From the NCBI GenBank assembly GCA_905250025.1, contig CAJNOJ010000004.1, positions 124,001-188,000 of the forward strand: DNA of 64,000 bases, read 5' to 3'. This document shows, in pieces, positions 10,637 to 23,062 of this stretch. The number at the start of each line of letters is the position of its first letter. Position 1 is the stretch's first letter. A program made the translations under genes and the position numbers. Source of the DNA: Adineta ricciae. Its lineage: Eukaryota > Rotifera > Eurotatoria > Adinetida > Adinetidae. The notes beneath the pieces were generated by a model. The model was not told the origin of the DNA, searched no databases, and was given only the letters and a program-made list of their open reading frames with translations.

Positions 10637-12154
10637 TCAAATATCTTTCATTGGAACAGATTTTTCTTCTGAAATATTATCGTTTGAGATATTCTCGTTC
10701 TTTGCTTCATCGATATTTCGTTTTTCCGGTCCGAATAAAATGATAATAAATAAATAAATGTACACAGCTGATAAGAAGATTGCCATCACTTTCGCGTAGT
10801 CATATTGCTCGTGATTTGTCGAATGACCAGATAATGATTTCTTTGGAAATGATTGGCCAGCTTTTGCTTCGATTGTTGATGATGCCGAAGATATTAAATT
10901 GCCCAATTGATATGCCGTACCAACTACAAATGAACGGAAATTGACTGGCGAAAGTTCCATTAAATGTATCGGGACAACACCCCAAACACCTTGTACACAC
11001 ATTTGTTGAAAAAATGCGCCAGCCATTATGTTCCGATCATTTGGAAGGACATACGCTGGTATTAGTAAAGCTCCGATGAAAAGTACGACAAGTATTGATA
11101 AACGTCGACCGAAAAAACTGGAAAAATAACCAACAGTCATTCCGCCGAGTAGAGCACCACAGTTAGCAACAATGGTTGTAATCGTAACGAGAGTGTGCGA
11201 AAAATCGAGGGTCGACGCTAGAAACGTCGGATAAAGATCTTGACTTCCATGCGATAAAAAATTAAATCCTGTCATCATGAGAACCATATAAATCAACATT
11301 GGCCAGTGCTGTACGAGAGTCAAACGGATAGTTTGTAAGAACGCTTGTATCGATGAACACATCGTCTTTGTTTCATCTGAAATATTGCTCTGATCGATGT
11401 GGCAGTGATTAGAAAATAGTTGTTTACCTGTACTAGTGTTCATTTCTCTTGTTCGTTTAACGTTTAAAAATGCTTCCGTTTCTGGTAAAAAGACACGCCA
11501 AAGTGCGATGAGCAATGGTGGACAACCACCGAACCAAAAAAGTGCGCGCCATCCATATCGTTGATGATTAGTAATCGCTAGATTAAAAGCTGCTGCCAGA
11601 AGAAACCCACATGCATATCCTTGTTGTAATAATCCTGATAGAAGACCACGAGCAGCAATAGGTGCATCTTCGAGTGCAGTTGCTGCACAATTACCATAAA
11701 TTCCGCCCATAGCAATACCGAAAACTGCACGAAGGCCGATGAATTGCTCATAAGTGGCGCAAAAACCTGTACCGATTTCAACGAGAGCATACAGCACTAT
11801 GTTAACGATGAATGGCCATTTTCGACCGAATCGATCGCCGGCTATGCCAAAGATAACTGCTCCAATGGAACGAAGCATCAATGTTATGGTAATTCCCCAA
11901 GTGATATCTGATGTTGACTTGTGATAAGTTGCACCGATATCAATCACATTGAGTGTAACAGAAAAGAAGTCAAATGCATCAAACGTCCAAGCGAGAAATC
12001 CAACAAAAAACAACGCTACTTGTCGACGATTGAGCATACGTAACAATACAATTGGATTCTCCGGCACGATCAAAGGTGGTTTCAACGTGGTAAAACGAGT
12101 TTTTAAATACTGTAGGATTTGCATTGTTATCATCTTGAACACGTCAATGCACAC
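10637..12154 (-). CDS. JEN1-like monocarboxylate/proton symporter (MFS)
   Basis: Intronless, 505 residues, twelve hydrophobic segments. Residues 298-310 read N-F-L-S-H-G-S-Q-D-L-Y-P-T, an exact fit to the JEN signature N-x-x-[ST]-H-x-[ST]-Q-D-x-x-x-T. Supporting motifs are F-D-A-F-D-F-F-S (59-65), D-I-T-W-G-I-T (83-89), the MFS loop G-D-R-F-G-R-K-W-P-F (106-115) and G-L-L-Q-Q-G-Y-A-C-G-F. JEN proteins import lactate, pyruvate or dicarboxylates with protons at the plasma membrane and are known mainly from fungi. The absence of introns and the fungal family make this a strong candidate for transfer from a fungus. The start may instead be an internal ATG near residue 8 or 40. Confidence 0.88.
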   Translation of the reverse strand: MCIDVFKMITMQILQYLKTRFTTLKPPLIVPENPIVLLRMLNRRQVALFFVGFLAWTFDAFDFFSVTLNVIDIGATYHKSTSDITWGITITLMLRSIGAVIFGIAGDRFGRKWPFIVNIVLYALVEIGTGFCATYEQFIGLRAVFGIAMGGIYGNCAATALEDAPIAARGLLSGLLQQGYACGFLLAAAFNLAITNHQRYGWRALFWFGGCPPLLIALWRVFLPETEAFLNVKRTREMNTSTGKQLFSNHCHIDQSNISDETKTMCSSIQAFLQTIRLTLVQHWPMLIYMVLMMTGFNFLSHGSQDLYPTFLASTLDFSHTLVTITTIVANCGALLGGMTVGYFSSFFGRRLSILVVLFIGALLIPAYVLPNDRNIMAGAFFQQMCVQGVWGVVPIHLMELSPVNFRSFVVGTAYQLGNLISSASSTIEAKAGQSFPKKSLSGHSTNHEQYDYAKVMAIFLSAVYIYLFIIILFGPEKRNIDEAKNENISNDNISEEKSVPMKDI

Positions 12155-13172
12155 GCTCGATATAAAATAATGTATTCAACGTACACTCCACGATCTACTA
12201 CATAGTAATTTTCAATTCAGAGTAAAAAGAAATAGAATATAGACGAATCACTTCATGCGTGTTACTGTTGTCATGATGAATCACCCCCGAGGATATATCA
12301 TTATCATCATCATCATCATTCTTCTTCTTCTTAATGTCTTTTTTCATACGTCAGTTCAGACTAAACAACAGCAATTTCATATGTGAGTATCTTCCGAATG
12401 CGTATACCTTGAAAAGTACGATTTTGTGCTTTCTGTGGTAGCACTTCGACTTTATTGAGGATCATTTTGTTTTTGTTTGAATAAAATTCAACACTATCGA
12501 TGTCGATAGTTATACGAAGTCAGTCCAAATTCGAATATATCTATATAGTTCATAGGTCATCTGATATATGATAGAGAACGTATATCCCGCTAGATGTCAC
12601 ATCTTTAGAGACGACAATCTCAGGATCACGTTAATCTGCTATATCATAGAATTCTGAGAAAACTGAACTAATTTTCACTCTCTTAATCAAACTATGTCAA
12701 GGCATGTGTTGTCAAAATTCCAAATAGAATACAGATTTCTTCAGTGTTCGTTCATTGATAAAGAAAAAATACATTCGCTTTTACAAGATCTTTAAAATTG
12801 CCATATGCAACATGACAGAAGCATTTAAGAAGCAAATCAATGATCTTAGACTAGTGCATTTGGTTCATTGATAACAACTGTTGGCATCAACGATAGAGCA
12901 GTCGACAAAGAAATGCCATTTCTTTTCGAAATCTTGTTGAAATCATCGTATATCAGAAAAATGTAATCTAAAAATAACAAAAGTGTCCTTCAACTTGCAT
13001 GTCTCTGTTTATATCTATTTATCGTCATGTATCAATAACCAATGACGGAAATGAATGCACAAACAATTATTCGTTCACGGATTTTAACTGTCGTCTGAGT
13101 AAAATATGCATATGTTCCATTACATGCCTATAGTATCATGAACAGAATGTACACAATATTTTGTATGAGAGA
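12155..13172. other. Gene-poor stretch with one possible signal-peptide exon
   Basis: From ATG 12255 on the plus strand a frame runs to about 12382 and codes a short basic start, a run of isoleucines and leucines and a V-Q-T end, like a signal peptide, followed by a GTGAGTAT donor. It overlies (ATC)n and (TTC)n microsatellites, and no downstream exon could be found. The rest, to 13172, shows no coding signal. Confidence 0.3.
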
Positions 13173-13433
13173 TTATTTAATTGATGGAATATCTTTGCGA
13201 TGAAACGGTGCAACTTTCACTGTACTTCTATTTATTTCCGCAACATCCATATCTGTGATGCGCCGATGATGTATTTGTTGAATATTAGGTAAAACGAGTA
13301 AACTGAATAGGACCGTAATTAGCAACAGACCGAGAATAGTGACTAAAGTGTATGCGGCGTAGAATACTGTCAATGCTGTATCACTTTCTCCTACATATCT
13401 CCGAGAACCCTCAATTCGATACCAAACAAGCAT
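13173..13433 (-). CDS. Small single-pass membrane protein, unknown
   Basis: 86 residues with one strong hydrophobic helix (V-F-Y-A-A-Y-T-L-V-T-I-L-G-L-L-L-I-T-V-L) and a basic, His/Arg-rich cytoplasmic-type tail. An in-frame stop lies upstream of ATG 13433, so the frame is closed unless an upstream exon joins. I recognise no family. It may be the last exon of a larger membrane protein. It stands alone in a region with little other coding signal. Confidence 0.4.
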   Translation of the reverse strand: MLVWYRIEGSRRYVGESDTALTVFYAAYTLVTILGLLLITVLFSLLVLPNIQQIHHRRITDMDVAEINRSTVKVAPFHRKDIPSIK

Positions 13434-14583
13434 AAAAATGCTGCAACTCGATCAAAGACCTACACCGTCGATAATCATCCCTTGAGCAGTTTTTGGCGAA
13501 CTTTGCCGACAAATTCATACATAAGTGGATGTGACCATCTATCGATCAATGCAAATCATGCAGAGAAAATGTCGAGATATCAGTAGACCACTCGCTAAGA
13601 AATAAGATCGAATCTTTCATAAAACAATCGATAATCGTGTTAGATCATGTCAACCTCATGAAGTTACGACTCTTATTAAACAATCAAAATAGAGAGAGAG
13701 ATTAGATGACCAACAGAAGAAGCCGCTATGAAATACCATGAACATGCTTTGGGCCGTAGATTCTTTTGAATTGAGACTAGAATATCAGCGGTGTTGTCGA
13801 AACAGTTGTACTGATAATTGAACTCATCGTACACAATTCAAAAGTTGGTGAAGGCAACTAAAACGAACGTAGGCTATTATATTTTCGTATGAGGGTGCGA
13901 GAACATTGATCTCATCTGAAAAATTTCTATTAGTCCCTTCAGGTATCGCTAACTTTGTTAACTACACTCGTAACTCAATGATTATGAGGATTTATCTCTA
14001 AGGTCGTTTTCGATAAGAAAACGAACAATAGGAAAGTTTATATATGTATTTATTCGAATGACGAATTATTCTGACAAATAGTGATATTTCGTGGCCTATT
14101 TTAGTCTAACTCAGTATAATATTTTTCATTTTTAGTACATTATTTTCGAGAACTTTAAGTGATCATTGTAGATTTCGATTCTCGCGAAGTTAGAAGCTCA
14201 GCTTTGCGCGACATTTCATAATTTCATTTTTATAGACGTACCTAAAAATGTGCGATTGTGTTCCATAACTCAGAAGATTAAAGATCTGCGACAGGACTTC
14301 CGATGTGCGAGAACAGACTTTTTCTAAGGATCTCCTTTTGTCATTTGAAAAATAGGTTGGAGTCTAATGAGATTTGTCTAATCATTCAGCCTTCATTTTC
14401 TCATATATAATTAAAATATATTTCCATAGATGTTTTATCGTGAACTTACTCAGCGAAAATGTACGAAGAACAACGCGAATTTATCAACTATTATTAGAAA
14501 ACACACGTGTCAGATGAATGCGTATTTTATATTTTGAACGTGTTATGAAATTTCAAACAAAATATGTTTCATTCATCGATTCT
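13434..14583. other. Intergenic region
   Basis: Over 1.1 kb with no supported gene on either strand. It has a GA-rich spot near 13691-13702 and frequent stops in all frames. Confidence 0.5.
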
Positions 14584-15003
14584 TCATGTTCGTACAACAT
14601 CGATTGTAACATTGGGTGTCAATGGAGTGCGCGTATCATTGATATACAACAACTGTCCATTTCGTCTAGTAATTCGCGCTTGCATCGAGAGACCACCAGG
14701 ACCGAGTCCTGCACGTGATTTATCATAATAGAACTGGAATGGAATAGGAAATTGCTGACGAGGCTGCAATGGAATTTGTTGGCGTCCTAATGTAATACTT
14801 GGCGCGTCCATTCGAGAAGCATCCACGACTGAAACTTCTAATACTTCATCACCATGGAACACGTCCGAGGCGTTTTTAAATGACATGACATTACCAGTGA
14901 TGACATCCCATTGAGAGTGATGAGCAGAATTCCTATGATACCCATAGCCCATATTTTGGCCATATGTACTGTATTGTGGATATCCGTAATAACCTTGAAA
15001 CAT
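14584..15003 (-). CDS. YbaY/YscW-like beta-sandwich protein
   Basis: 139 residues, single exon. A Gly/Tyr-rich N-terminus (residues 1-25) is followed by a domain that matches bacterial YbaY-type lipoproteins: G-D-E-V-L-E-V-S-V-V-D-A-S-R-M-D-A-P near residues 51-68, then Q-I-P-L-Q-P-R-Q-Q-F-P-I-P-F-Q-F-Y-Y-D and L-S-M-Q-A-R-I-T-R-R-N-G-Q-L-L-Y-I-N-D-T. In bacteria the family lies in the envelope; its role is unclear. Here there is no signal peptide or lipobox, so it is probably cytoplasmic. Bacterial origin is likely. The GY-rich head looks like a eukaryotic addition. Confidence 0.75.
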   Translation of the reverse strand: MFQGYYGYPQYSTYGQNMGYGYHRNSAHHSQWDVITGNVMSFKNASDVFHGDEVLEVSVVDASRMDAPSITLGRQQIPLQPRQQFPIPFQFYYDKSRAGLGPGGLSMQARITRRNGQLLYINDTRTPLTPNVTIDVVRT

Positions 15004-15244
15004 CCTGATGCAATTTCAAGTCAATAATGAAGACAACAACATTTTATGTTGTGTCAAAATGCGGAGAGAAAAATAAACTCAATCAACTGTAACGAATGAA
15101 GTGTAAACATTACTATTCAATATACCAAATCGTCTCTTTCCGATTCCTTGTTATAGACAAGATACTGTTTTAAATGAATAAAGTTTATTTCTGATATATT
15201 GGATTAACAACAAAAAATAACAAGTCTTCTTTACACAAAACTAT

Positions 15245-15820
15245 CTACATCATGACTTTTTCAACGTTTGGTTCCCATGTGTTTCGGTATTGGGTAATAA
15301 ATGCAATAGCCGAGTGAGTACCTAACATAACAATAAACAGGATTCCAACAAAAAATCCAAATGCACCAGCGCCGTTCAATGGTTGTTTTAAACGATGTTG
15401 CAACGAGTAAAATCCAACAATTAGAATGATCAAACTAATTGTCAAGAAGATAACATTGACCAAATGTAACCAAACACGATATCGATTGAAAATAGTTTTG
15501 TTTGAGCAGAATTCCACAAATGATAAAGTAATAGCCGAAACAATAATCACCACAATACCAGCAATGAGTAAAGATGTTTCAAATCGTGTATGTTCCGATG
15601 TAAAATGCTCTGGAGTGCCGTCCATTTTGCTGATACGCGATGCAAAAATTGGGCCTACATTCAATGCTTGATGTTCCACTGGCGATGTATTGAATCTTGT
15701 GAAAATATTCTTGAAACATATTTCCGAATCCGTCACATCAACCGTGCGCCAACGTGATGAAACCAGACAAAGTGTAAGCTCGAGAGCGACCAATATGAGA
15801 GATGCGATTGTACCCTTCAT
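15245..15820 (-). CDS. Four-transmembrane (claudin/PMP22-like topology) protein
   Basis: 191 residues, single exon. Four hydrophobic segments lie at about 5-22, 83-107, 120-143 and 153-178. A first extracellular loop of about 60 residues and short later loops give the topology of claudin/EMP/PMP22 proteins. The W-x-x-W/C-x-C signature of claudins is not evident, so the family is not assigned. It has an asparagine-rich, lysine-containing C-terminal tail. The gene lies between the YbaY-like gene and the DOMON/b561 gene, all on the minus strand. Confidence 0.65.
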   Translation of the reverse strand: MKGTIASLILVALELTLCLVSSRWRTVDVTDSEICFKNIFTRFNTSPVEHQALNVGPIFASRISKMDGTPEHFTSEHTRFETSLLIAGIVVIIVSAITLSFVEFCSNKTIFNRYRVWLHLVNVIFLTISLIILIVGFYSLQHRLKQPLNGAGAFGFFVGILFIVMLGTHSAIAFITQYRNTWEPNVEKVMM

Positions 15821-16334
15821 TGCGATGAGAATGAAATGAATGAATGATATTTCTTTCCACCGTCAATGTCAATAGGTCATCCGTAGAACAAACAATGACC
15901 GTCCGTGTGATAAAAAAGACGTCGATTCTTTTTTCATGCAATCAAGTTTATCTGTCTAATCTTTCGCGTCGGACGTGATAATATTGATTTTTCTCGACTA
16001 ATGTTTCTTTATTGAAATATCTAGACAATAATGCACTACAAAACAGATCGAAAGAAGAAGAAGAGAGAGAGAGAAAGGGAAAATTCACTGTCACACACAC
16101 GCGCACGTAGAAAAGACAAGACAATTCATTGTACAAGATTGCTTATACAAAAAAGAAATGTTCTATATAGGAAACAACATTCGCACTTGTCTAATCTAAT
16201 GACAAAATGAGATACAACAGACAAGAGATAAATATTCGTCGTAGACTTATTTAGATATACTAGACGAAAACTATTTTGATGTTCATTACACATGAGAAAA
16301 GAATTTTTTGTTCGTTCTGCTAATTATTTTGCAT
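15821..16334. other. Intergenic region
   Basis: Spacer downstream of the DOMON/b561 gene with GA/AG microsatellite (about 16048-16080) and a CA stretch near 16091-16104. No coding exon seen. Confidence 0.5.
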
Positions 16335-18813
16335 TTAGTAACCTTGATAGAGTATGACGGCGAGAATGAGAAGAATAACTACAACTAATGTAATGAAAAG
16401 ATAAATGCTTAAAAGGGCTGGTTTCCATGATTCTCCCTGAAAAAACGAAAACAAAATAATAATTAGATGCAAAAGAACAGAAATCATCCTACCGGTACAG
16501 TTTCTCGACGTGCGCGTTGATCGGGATGCTTTTCCGGATAGTAATCTGCGTCTTCGAAACCTGGAAAAACATTCTCCTAGATTAATCGTGTTACTAACTA
16601 TTGCGAACTTACGTTCATAATCTTGTCGGGCACAGCAGCAGGCATGAATTTCAAAAATAAGTTGAACAATAAAATGAAATATACACCATCCGAACAGAAG
16701 CCACGAGCACCATGTCCATAAGTCTAAACGACGATTATCCATACCCAAAAAGATAACGGGAACGGCAAGACAATGTGCTAATGAGACAATCAACCAATGA
16801 ATCCAATACCAAAAACAATATCGTCGTGTTCTTGGCTTCGGTCGTAGAATACCAACAAGTGGCTAAAGAAGGTAGATGCACAATTATGTACCAGTCATTT
16901 CAGTCTACATACGGCAAGAAAAGAGCAAACAAGAACGATAACACCAAGAACGGAATGCCACATATGATGTGTTCCATATGTCCATTTCCAATTGAGTTCA
17001 AGGAGAATGGCCAAAAATGCCAACCATGTAAGAATGGCTACTGTTATCATAATTGGTTGAAATACCTAGAAGTTATTGTCTGAATTTAGTGTTTGTAAAT
17101 ATCGTAATGATAAATTACATTAAAGAATGAGAATCGATTGCGTCGTTGTAGTTTTTCACCTGTCACAACACCGTTAGCATCGACGACTACACGACGTTCA
17201 TATTCTGGCCAGATTAAGTCAAAATATCGGGCAACCATAACACCAGCTGAGGCAAGAAGAATCCAGGCGATGATATTTAGGATTGCTGGAAGAGAAATTT
17301 TACAATTCAAGATTTCAAAATAAAAACAATAATGACTTTACCATGAATTTTGGCAAGAAAAGCTCCATCACGTGGATGAGATTTGGGCCAAATTCCACGC
17401 TCGAAATTAATTGGATGATTGTTGACGATTTGAATGTCTTGCGAAGGAATACGCATACCTACGACAGAGACAACGAATATCATTTCGATGACAAGTCTTT
17501 CATCTATAAACTCACCTTGTGGTGTCATTAAATCATGATTTGTATATATTGGATACATATAGTGTGGTTCTTTCAAGTTAATGAATTTATCTCTATCGAC
17601 ACCATCAGGAGCTTTGCCGGCATTTTCTACTGACGCATCTGCATACGGAGATAGTTTTCTTGTGAATTTACAGCTGATATGTGTGCCGTTGGAATAACCA
17701 TCCGTATCTCGTAAACCATAGGCTGGTCTTTCACGTTGAATGTACTGTGGCGTTTGTACACCGACGAACATATTTCGAACATAAACATGATTTTGAGCAT
17801 CTTTTGAACAAAGAATAACTTGATCGTCACCCTGCAATCAAGGAGAAGACCATGTTTATTTAGGATAAGCTATCCTTCAGTGATACCGACTCGTTTATCA
17901 TCGATAGAAAATCCAACACCAACGAAACCATGTGCACGAGCGACGATATGAAATCGTGCCGTGTTATTATCAATAACTTGCCATGAAAGTGCATATTCGC
18001 ATTTAGGATTGTTACAATTTTGTGGAACGATCAAACAACCTTGTGATTCGCCACAATAATCGATATTCACTGCTTCGTTATCTGAAGGAATGATTCCTGG
18101 TGCAATGCGCTAATAGAAAAACGAGATAGATACGAATCGCATTGAAATTTCTACTTACTGCTTTTAATGGTGCCGATTTAACTCGATATATTTGCTTATT
18201 CGAAACAATATCCGCTCTGAAAGAAAACGAGATTAGATTATATTTGAAAGACAAGAAAACATACCGAAATACGACTTCATCGAGATTTGCTGGAAGACCG
18301 GTAGCTCGCCATGCAAGTGGGATTTCTCGGTAACTATCGCCTTCAACTCGATCAACATACACTGCCTAGAAAAGAAATTCTCAGACGATTAATCCCAACA
18401 AGTGTTCTTCAATACGTACAGCAGCTTCATTTGAACACTGATGATGTCGTAATGCTAATCTTTCTGTTTGTCCGTCATCAAATCGTCCAACGACGTTGTT
18501 ATCAGCATCGAATCCACGTAAGACAAATTCTCTAATACCATCATTAGGATGTTTTTGTTTGATTGCCACTGAAAATGAAAACCAATATACAAAATTCTTG
18601 ATCTACCTTTCATTTTTGTTTCTTACAATAAATTGTATTATCTGGTAAAAATTTCGTTTCATACAGATCAATTTCGAATTCATCATTGCCATCGACGGTC
18701 GGCAAACCATTGACTTTCACATCCGTTGTACATACGCCTTCAAATGCAATTTGACTGTAAATAAGATTAAACGAGTAAAATATCAAGCCAAGAGATAATA
18801 GAGAAGAATACAT
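16335..18813 (-). CDS. FRRS1-like: Reeler-DOMON-cytochrome b561 protein, ferric-chelate-reductase-like
   Basis: About ten short exons separated by introns of roughly 50-60 nt. In order: a signal peptide (L-L-S-L-G-L-I-F-Y-S-F), a reeler-type domain (E-F-V-L-R-G-F-D-A-D, ending near E-A-A), a DOMON domain (C-E-Y-A-L-S-W-Q-V-I-D, then H-G-F-V-G-V-G-F-S-I-D-D, then V-I-L-C-S-K-D), an H-P-R-D-G-A-F-L-A-K-I-H-G linker and a b561 membrane core (G-V-M-V-A-R-Y-F, T-H-H-M-W-H-S-V-L-G, W-I-H-W, V-I-F-L-G-M-D). This is the FRRS1/SDR2 architecture, which passes electrons across membranes to reduce ferric iron. At the start of the second core helix F-Q is followed by P-I-M where relatives have F-Q-x-H-R, so one haem ligand may be absent. 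A C-terminal extra helix ends at Q-G-Y. Confidence 0.85.
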
Positions 18814-20824
18814 GGTTACTATCTAGAAAACAGAAATACAGACGGTAAATGGCAGAAATTTCTGTCTGAAGCGGGAAAGAAAAGATGAGAGAAAATGGCG
18901 TCACTATTACTAACAACCTATCAATACGCTTAGAAAGAATCGTTTGTCGTGTCTTTCAGGGTCTTTTTTTTCTGCCGCTTCTTCTTGCGTTGCTCGATGC
19001 ACGCACAAAATTCTCACTATAACCATCGAGTTTAGTGCGTGTGCCGATGTTATACATAGGCGTCGAGTCTTTTTCCTCCTTCTTCTTTTTTTGGACACTA
19101 CTGCCTTCTGCTAGTGTGCATGTAGTGAAGAAAGGAAAAAGGAAGAAAAAAAGCAAGAGAACAGTCAAGCACCAACTCGTCGGAATAAGAATCATACGTT
19201 TCTTTCTTCTTGCGGTCTGTCTCTTCTTGCTCAAAAAGTTTGCATAGTATGAGTAAGCCATTATTATTATTGTTGTTCTTGGTGCTTCTATACGGTGATT
19301 TATCGATGTGGAGAGAGAGAGAGGGAGAGAACGACTGCTCAATCTAAATATACGTATGCTTGTCTACTGGTCGATGTGGGTATGTCTAAGAATACCAGCA
19401 AGAAGAGAAGAGTAGTATTTGTTTATTAAGCAGAATATACAATCAATGATTCTGAAGAAAAAAAAAGAAAGAAATCAGATATCTCAGTATGACATCAAAG
19501 GTGACAAGTGTCAATTACATGTGAAGTAATGATATGTATACATACATATAAAGAACAGGTCTTTAGCGAGAAGTTTTTGTTCGTATTGACGAAAATCTGT
19601 ATATGAGACGATTATTCTGTGAAATATAGTGTGATTTAACATTCATTTCTTTCCAGTTGTCCTTAAAATAAATCCAAATCGAAGGTTAGGACCGATGATG
19701 CAAAAATAATTATCGAAATATGACATCTTATTGGCGAAATCGAGCGAATGAACAAAACTTCCTCGTTAAAATAAAACCAACAAAAAAGAAGAAGGGAGAA
19801 ATCGACTACTCACTGATAAAACGCGATCAAAACTTTCGTATTCTAATGAAGAAAAAAAACACAGTATTGAACTCGAACTAATCGTCTTGCGAGGTGAGAA
19901 CAAATGTTGTCATTCGAACAATTACATCTCCACATCACAAGTTCAGATGAAATTGTAACATCTGTTATTAAGTAATCATATACATCTCAGTTCAATACAT
20001 ACGATACAATAGAAATGAAAAACTTCTCTGAAAGATCTTCAACCACTTTCGCATTGTTCATCATAGAGGTTCTTCTGAACGCATTTCATTGGTAACTCGA
20101 CGCTCATACTCTTTTTTCCTTCCTTCTCCTACTTACTCATCTTCTTCGCAAAGTTCCGGAGATGAACTTGTCTCGAATCAAACTACTGCAACCTATCGCA
20201 AACATTGCGACAATCATTACCCGTACTCCGACAATATCAATATGAAGACACGTAATATATCAAAAAGAAAATTTTTCGAATAGATATATAATAGAGCATG
20301 GAAATTATTTTGATAATGATCTATAATGATATTCAATTATTGTAAATGGTTATATCACTTTTACAAAAGATATTTGCGATGGTATACAAACGTTGAACGT
20401 CAAGTTTTCAACAAAAGAAATTAACAAGTTTAGTTTCATGTCATTTGATAGGATTACAAATAAAGAATATAACGTGATTGAATGAATATCATGAGTAGTC
20501 AAAAGAACGTTTGAAGGTGAATTTTAATTTTGTATGGCAAAGAAAATTATTTGTTTTATTATTCATCATCGTTTATTATTTTTCATTAACATATGACAAA
20601 AAAAAACTCTTTTTTTTTCTATTATATTGTCTCATCGATGTTGTTTATTCTTTTCCATATACAAGGCATTGTACACAAAAATAAGAAGTGAGACAGAACG
20701 AGAAAGAAGAAGAAGAAAACTAGAATTGAGAGATTCGAATGATGGTAGAATAGAATAATAATAAAAAAACGTTTCATAGTCGATGATGATTGTAAAAACT
20801 TGGGTCTTTGTTTGAAGCGTTGAT
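18814..20824. other. Two-kilobase region without a supported gene
   Basis: Both strands carry short purine- or pyrimidine-biased frames (for example 18910-19342 and 20089-20283), but all are low-complexity K/R/S/F tracts with no domain. A GA repeat occurs near 19310-19328. It probably holds the promoter of the DOMON/b561 gene and the 3' UTR of beta-tubulin. Confidence 0.5.
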
Positions 20825-21578
<754 letters not shown>

Positions 21579-23062
21579 TTTTGTTAGTTGATGTTGCTTC
21601 GACGACGAGTAAAAGTGATGTTGAAAAAACCGTTAGAGAAAGGCGAACGACTGCCGACATTTGCATACACAGCTTTATATAGGGGGGACATGAATTCTCT
21701 CATTTTCTCTCTCTCTCGATTTTACATACACACACACATTCACTCTCAGTGTTTCTGACAACCATCGCAAAGAAGAGTTACTAGGGTAACTCCTTTTCTC
21801 CAATAATTCTTTTTTATGTCTCGCTGTTGAGAAAATGAACGACAAATGCATCCATATCATTTGTTTGTTTCGTTGCTACGTACCGGTCTAGAAGAGAGAG
21901 AGAGAGGGAGAAAGAAAAGATGAAGGAATCACACGAAATGTAACGATTGCATTTCGAAGTAAAATGATCTTCATGACAACGTCTACAGAAGAATAGTTTT
22001 CTCTCTTTCCCTCTCACTGTGTTTATTCTTGCTTTTTTAACTAACCAGAAGAATTCTTTGTGCACAGTAACAAACATAAAAAAAAAAGATTGTTGATAAG
22101 GTGTCTACACTTACAGCGTAGTTACTGATGAGAAGAAACAATAGTTTTGTGTATGAAGACTTTTAATATTCGAGAATGTAACGATAAAAAACATTCAATC
22201 GAGAAAGCGGTTGATATACAAGATAGAAATACAAATAAAGAGAGAAATAGTTGAAGAAAAAAATTTCTTAATTGTGATTTGTTTTATTCGCATTTGTATG
22301 TTTTCGAGAGAAATAATTGTCAAGGCCAAAAATTCAAGCAAGACCAAAACGTTTGGCAGAGAGTACGGATGAGTTCGATCTGCTGTTCGAAAGAGTCTTT
22401 CTCTATTACTTGGCCTTTACCGATCTGCTAGAGGAAATGATTGAAAAAATACGACGATATTTTCTTATTTTTTCAGACATCCGACTTGATCGATGAAGTG
22501 AAATCAATCGAACTAATAGCTAAAAAGAGAGACAGAAAGATCGCAACCATTGATAGCCTATGACATATACCATCCATCGACAAGCTCAAACTCAATAGTT
22601 ATCAATCACTCAAAACGACACTTAAGGAATAAATATTACCCAAATGTACATCATCGATCTGAAAAACTAGGCGCCAAGAAATGAATGAAGGATAACTGCC
22701 ATAGGCTGTATCAATTAAGAAATATGTGATACACATATATGTATGAGATAACAAGTCATCTTGAATAGTTAACATAATTATACTGATGCTGTAGGATCAA
22801 CATTTCTTTTCGAATTTGATTGTTTCATATTTTGTTTTTCTTGAGAGAAATTCTATCTGTGTCGAATGAATACGACTTCGAAGGGAATGTTTATGGTATT
22901 GATGAATAATGGCAACTTTGGAGATAATATGAAAGAAACAGCGGCGACGACGAAGAAAGTGTGTCTATGTATTTAGCAAATGTAGGAGAAAAAAAGAAGT
23001 AAACATAAAGCAATAGCAATAGCTGAATATAAACGACGTGTAAGGAACATCGCTTGCAGAAG
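21579..23062. other. Divergent upstream region of beta-tubulin and the F-box/LRR gene
   Basis: About 1.5 kb with no supported exon. It contains CT/GA microsatellites (about 21701-21719 and 21893-21908), a CA run near 21729-21738 and many A-tracts. The frames present are low in complexity. Confidence 0.5.

Noticed and set aside
16775..17083. Plus-strand frame of 102 residues with Cys pairs
   Set aside because: It is the antisense shadow of the cytochrome b561 exons.
18910..19342. Lys/Arg- or Ser/Phe-rich frames on both strands
   Set aside because: Low-complexity purine/pyrimidine tracts with no domain, and both strands open together.
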